From JBCCDY01 sp039030555 (GTDB lineage Bacteria; Bacteroidota; Bacteroidia; Cytophagales; Cyclobacteriaceae), in contig JBCCDY010000010.1 of NCBI GenBank assembly GCA_039030555.1, positions 1 through 64,000 on the forward strand: a stretch of DNA of 64,000 nt, given 5' to 3'. Positions 60,889 through 64,000 of the stretch are shown here, piece after piece. Below the pieces are notes generated by a model, which saw nothing but the letters and a program-made list of their open reading frames with translations, had not been told where the DNA came from and did no database searches. Positions within the stretch are counted from its first letter, which is position 1. Every line of letters starts with the position of its first letter. The position numbers were made by a program, and so were the translations under genes.

Positions 60889-63114
60889 TTATTTAATGGA
60901 TTTATGACTTTGGGCATTTACAAAAAGCGTGTTTCCGATGGTATCATAGCCCATGAATATTTCTTTGCCTTTCTGCTTGATCGCTTCTTCCCGCATTCCA
61001 ACAATCGTCAGGTCAGCATCTATCGATTTTTTCGATATGATCTCTTTTACTCCAACCTGCTCTTTTTGAGTGATCAATTCTACATTATTTACTGAAATAG
61101 GCAATCTTCCTTCTTTGATGAGTTCAAGTAATTTTTCTTTCTGCTCGGAAATCTCCTGTTCAGGAAACACTGCAAAAATCTTGATTTGTGCAGAACTCCA
61201 GTCGGGATGTCCAATAATAATGTAACCTAAAAGGATCATCAGGTTCGCATTCTGATAATCATTAGAAGTGATCCAGATATGGATTTGACGCCGATAACCA
61301 AAATCTTTTTGGCAACTGCCCAGAATACAGATATCGAATTCTGCAGCGTTTACCAAAGGAATGTTTTCAACGATGTCTTTGAGGTTATCCGGTTCATGTT
61401 TGGAGAATTCGAATAAGAACATATTCGATTCTTTTCCCGAAACACTCGGCAACTGAAGGGCTTGTGCCACAGCCGTAGTGTAGGAAGGAGAGATCATCGT
61501 ATCCACATAAACATTGCTTTTGCTTACATCACTGGCTTTAATAAGTCGTTCAAGTAGGTCTTTCGCCTTTTGGTTGGACTCTCTGGAGAAGTAACCACTT
61601 ATAAAGTGGATGTAAGTACCGAAACCATATTTATGCGAGATCCACCTCATCAGCTCAGAGGCAGCTAAGCGCTCGAAAGTATCTTTTGAAATACAAATAA
61701 CCGTAGGCCTCCAATTATCAATACTCTCTTTTTCAGCTTTCTGAAGGAACACCTGTAACCTTCTTGAAAACTGGAAAATAACGCCTTGCGTGATCTTGAC
61801 GAGTCCCTGTTTATCCTTTTTAGAATACGTGATGCCAAGGTAAGTAACGGTCATGATGAAAAGCGATGCGAAAGCATAAGGAGCATTCATTTGAAACATC
61901 AAATAAATACACATAACTGCACCTATCAGTGAGATATACCATTGCGATCTGAAAGAAGGTCGATAAGAAGGGTCGGAGGCAAAATGTTGAAGAAAAGAAA
62001 TGGAACATATTGCCCCATAAGTCACCATAAAAAACATGGATATGATCTCCGCCACAAAATTCACGTCGCCAATCGAAACAAAGAATATCGCAAATAATAA
62101 TGTTACCATAGTCGCATTAACCGGTTCGTTCGTTTGAGTTTTTCCTTTGGCTAAAAATCTGTTGAGCGTATCATTTGGAAAAATTCCGTCTGAAGAAAGT
62201 GCCTGTAGCGTTCGTGGAGCAACCAGAATGGAACCCAAAGCAGACGATATGGTCGCACAGGCCAAACCGACAGGGATTATCGGGCCCCAAATAGCGATCT
62301 TCGACATAATGAGTTGATCTTCTACAAGCTCTTGAGGAGTAGCGCTGCTGGTAAGTTTGTAGGCGATAAACACATAAATGATCATGCCTGAAAAAGTGGC
62401 GGTTAAGGTTCCCCATGGAATAGATTTTTTTGGATCTTTCAAATCACCTGAAAGCCCAACACCCGCAGTCATGCCGGTAAAAGCAGGGAAAATGATAGCG
62501 AAGACGTAAAAGAAAGAATCAGAACCTGTGATATGTCTGAGTGCATTAAAATCTAATTCAGCACCACTTTCAGTCCCCGGGCCACTGAAAAACATGATCA
62601 ATGAAAGGAAAAGGATGGCAACTACTCCATACAAAGCTTTTACTCCTAAGTCTGCGCCCTTCACGAGAATAAGCGCTCCAAGCAAAAAAGTAGCAGGAAG
62701 TGTTATGATACGTTTGTCGGTAAGTCCCCAGTTATATTCCTGATTTAGGAAATTCAATACAGGGTCAAAAGCTTCTCCAAAGGCTATGATGTAAAATGCA
62801 ACACTGATGGCTTGAGATAGAAACAGGGCAATACCAATAGAGCCTCCGACATTAAATCCAAAGGACCTTGATATGATGAAGTATTCTCCTCCACCCTCTA
62901 CTTTTTGATTAGTTGCTATTTCAGCAATGGCCATTGCAGTAGGGATGGTTACTAAATGACCAATGACCACAATCACCACCGTGCCCAGAAATCCCAGACT
63001 GCCGACGGCATAGCCAAACCGTAAGAACATTACTGCTCCTAAAATGGTGGAGATGGCGGTGAAAAAAACAGGAGCTGTACCAAAACCGGCTTTAGCCTTT
63101 ATTAAATTGGTCAT
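60889..63114 (-). CDS. APC-superfamily permease resembling cation-chloride cotransporters
   Basis: The 741-residue protein has twelve membrane helices starting FGTAPVFFTAISTILGAVMF and FRFGYAVGSLGFLGT, with the SLC12-like GGGEYFIISRSFGFNVGGSIG and FAIIFPAFTGMTAGVGLSGD motifs. The ~270-residue cytosolic C-terminus (ICISKDTFERLAASELMRW and onward) resembles the C-terminal domain of cation-chloride cotransporters and contains universal-stress-like folds. It would carry K+ or Na+ with Cl-, or amino acids. With MscS and ClC nearby, osmotic or ionic balance is a reasonable inference. Confidence 0.85.
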   Translation of the reverse strand: MTNLIKAKAGFGTAPVFFTAISTILGAVMFLRFGYAVGSLGFLGTVVIVVIGHLVTIPTAMAIAEIATNQKVEGGGEYFIISRSFGFNVGGSIGIALFLSQAISVAFYIIAFGEAFDPVLNFLNQEYNWGLTDKRIITLPATFLLGALILVKGADLGVKALYGVVAILFLSLIMFFSGPGTESGAELDFNALRHITGSDSFFYVFAIIFPAFTGMTAGVGLSGDLKDPKKSIPWGTLTATFSGMIIYVFIAYKLTSSATPQELVEDQLIMSKIAIWGPIIPVGLACATISSALGSILVAPRTLQALSSDGIFPNDTLNRFLAKGKTQTNEPVNATMVTLLFAIFFVSIGDVNFVAEIISMFFMVTYGAICSISFLQHFASDPSYRPSFRSQWYISLIGAVMCIYLMFQMNAPYAFASLFIMTVTYLGITYSKKDKQGLVKITQGVIFQFSRRLQVFLQKAEKESIDNWRPTVICISKDTFERLAASELMRWISHKYGFGTYIHFISGYFSRESNQKAKDLLERLIKASDVSKSNVYVDTMISPSYTTAVAQALQLPSVSGKESNMFLFEFSKHEPDNLKDIVENIPLVNAAEFDICILGSCQKDFGYRRQIHIWITSNDYQNANLMILLGYIIIGHPDWSSAQIKIFAVFPEQEISEQKEKLLELIKEGRLPISVNNVELITQKEQVGVKEIISKKSIDADLTIVGMREEAIKQKGKEIFMGYDTIGNTLFVNAQSHKSIK

Positions 63115-63466
63115 CCATCAAAATTTGACAAAAGATAAATATTAAATACGGATGATCTATCCTGATATCGAGAATACAACATTTAGTTTAATATCGCTTT
63201 TGACATGGTGAAAGCCATGTAAGAAAATTGGAATTAAGAAAAAAAGTTTGTGACCTAAAAATAGTTTTTTACCGATTAGATGCTTAAATCAGCGATTTAA
63301 GGGATGTTTTAAATAGTTGACTCAATTAAGCAGGGCGGTTTAGGATATGTAATAAAATTGGAATAATTTTACGCCTTCGAAAAGGACTGGATGATGTCTT
63401 GCTTAGAGCAGATTTTTCATCCGGAGTATAACAAATATTATTTGAGATCCAGAGGCCCATCACTTT
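63115..63466. other. 352-bp spacer between divergent permease and TerC-family genes
   Basis: No gene is seen. Two small hairpins occur: ACATGG/CCATGT near 63205-63222 and the perfect 8-bp stem CTTAAATC-AGC-GATTTAAG at 63283-63301. Neither has a T tract. TerC genes in other bacteria can be led by a manganese riboswitch; I could not recognise one here. No clear TAnnTTTG box was found. Confidence 0.4.
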
Positions 63467-64000
63467 ATGCTTTTAAATCTATCTCTTAATCACGAGGAAA
63501 TTATTCTTTTCGGAGTATTTGGGATAGTGATTGTACTTTTCCTTGTAGTCGACCTCGGCCTTGTAAACAGATCGGCGCATAAAATCTCTCAAAAGTCCGC
63601 ACTTTATCAATCTATCTTCTGGGTGGCCGTATCTGTTGGTTATGCTGTGTTGATTTATTTTTATGATGAGGGTGGAGAAGAGAAGTCACTCTTATTCCTA
63701 TCGGCGTATTTAACGGAGAAAGCACTTTCGGTAGATAATATTTTTGTCATCATACTCATCTTAAAATACTTTAGTGTTAAAGAGGAGTATTATCATAAAA
63801 TACTGTTCTGGGGTATTCTGGGTGCAATCGTATTCAGGGCGATTTTTATATTTCTAGGAGCCATTCTAATCGCCCAATTTCACTGGATACTCTACATATT
63901 CGGGGTGTTTTTGGTATACTCAGGAATCAAGATCTTCAGTGATGAAGACGAGATGGAGATTGAGCCAGAGAAAAATCCAATTTTAAATTTCACGAAAAAA
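63467..64000 (+). CDS. TerC-family membrane protein, truncated by the window end
   Basis: The first 178 residues are present: membrane helices from IILFGVFGIVIVLFLVVDLG, then SAYLTEKALSVDNIFVIILI and WGILGAIVFRAIFIFLGAIL, which match TerC/Alx proteins (conserved acidic residues in the helices and the EKALSVDN motif). They are linked to manganese export, pH or tellurite response. The ATG at 63467 is inferred from the first conserved helix. The 3' end lies beyond the window. Confidence 0.9.
   Translation, partial: MLLNLSLNHEEIILFGVFGIVIVLFLVVDLGLVNRSAHKISQKSALYQSIFWVAVSVGYAVLIYFYDEGGEEKSLLFLSAYLTEKALSVDNIFVIILILKYFSVKEEYYHKILFWGILGAIVFRAIFIFLGAILIAQFHWILYIFGVFLVYSGIKIFSDEDEMEIEPEKNPILNFTKK

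Noticed and set aside
63115..63466. Manganese (yybP-ykoY) riboswitch before the TerC-family gene
   Set aside because: The two hairpins seen do not form the conserved yybP-ykoY core that I could recognise.
1..64000. CRISPR arrays, insertion sequences, prophage, tRNA or rRNA genes
   Set aside because: No regularly spaced direct repeats, transposase or integrase motifs, or cloverleaf and rRNA sequences were noticed in the spacers or coding regions.
57731..64000. TerB-like and TerC-family genes as one tellurite resistance system
   Set aside because: They are 6 kb apart with unrelated genes between, and no TerA, TerD or TerE-type gene is present.

Overview
The window looks like an ordinary chromosomal segment of a Bacteroidota member, probably a free-living, possibly marine Cytophagales-type organism. 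The evidence is type IX secretion (T9SS) gene products with a gliding-motility type C-terminal domain, a PorP/SprF protein, a short CarB, a DUF4834 protein, many TlpA/DUF4369-type thioredoxins, and promoters carrying the Bacteroidota -7 box TAnnTTTG (seen before carB, uvrB, guaB, sod, the ClC channel gene, the TPP riboswitch and others). No insertion sequence, phage, CRISPR array, tRNA or rRNA was found.

Layout. 1-8.9 kb is a surface/T9SS locus: the end of a peptidase S74 (intramolecular chaperone) fibre-like protein, a secreted protein with a gliding-associated C-terminal domain, a PorP/SprF-like outer-membrane protein, and a 1713-residue PorE-like lipid/peptidoglycan-side protein (TPR, beta-propeller, CRD, OmpA, LysM) that carries about 23 copies of an unfamiliar 38-residue repeat. 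9-12.1 kb holds carB and a small membrane protein. 12.2-14.1 kb is a BlaI-type repressor with two clear operator dyads and an M56 peptidase fused to a TonB C-terminal domain. 14.2-20 kb holds a small lipoprotein, a thioredoxin-like protein, a nitrilase, an M1 aminopeptidase and HflX. 20.1-25.2 kb is a compact exopolysaccharide export module (glycosyltransferase, Wza-like, Wzc-like tyrosine kinase, PHP phosphatase).

25.3-31.2 kb is a run of closely packed genes: TPR protein, phosphosulfolactate synthase, DUF368 (PopT-type) lipid-carrier transporter, aroE, then uvrB with an apparently leaderless promoter. 31.3-38.1 kb has superoxide dismutase, TadA, a secreted protein of unknown function, aspS, a thiolase, a RES-Xre toxin-antitoxin pair with an 18-bp palindrome, and a radical SAM protein. 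38.2-44.1 kb (minus strand) is a thiamine salvage region: PnuC-type transporter, NadR-like kinase, then a promoter, a TPP riboswitch, a TonB receptor, an NMT1/ThiY-like protein without signal peptide, a degenerate thiamine pyrophosphokinase-like protein, and an alpha/beta hydrolase.

44.2-51.8 kb has guaB, a three-gene partner-switching module (SpoIIE-type phosphatase, STAS protein, RsbW-like kinase), two SurA/PpiC-family periplasmic folding factors and a MoxR ATPase. 51.8-53 kb has two thioredoxin-fold proteins. The 541-bp gene-free stretch at 52942-53482 contains three DnaA-box matches and an inverted repeat and is a weak-to-moderate oriC candidate. 53.5-64 kb holds a ClC channel, a pair of hypothetical genes that read as one gene split by an in-frame stop, small genes, an ABC transporter, an MscS channel, a cation-chloride-cotransporter-like permease and the start of a TerC-family gene that runs off the window.

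Functions are assigned from sequence motifs and family memory only; no database search was run.
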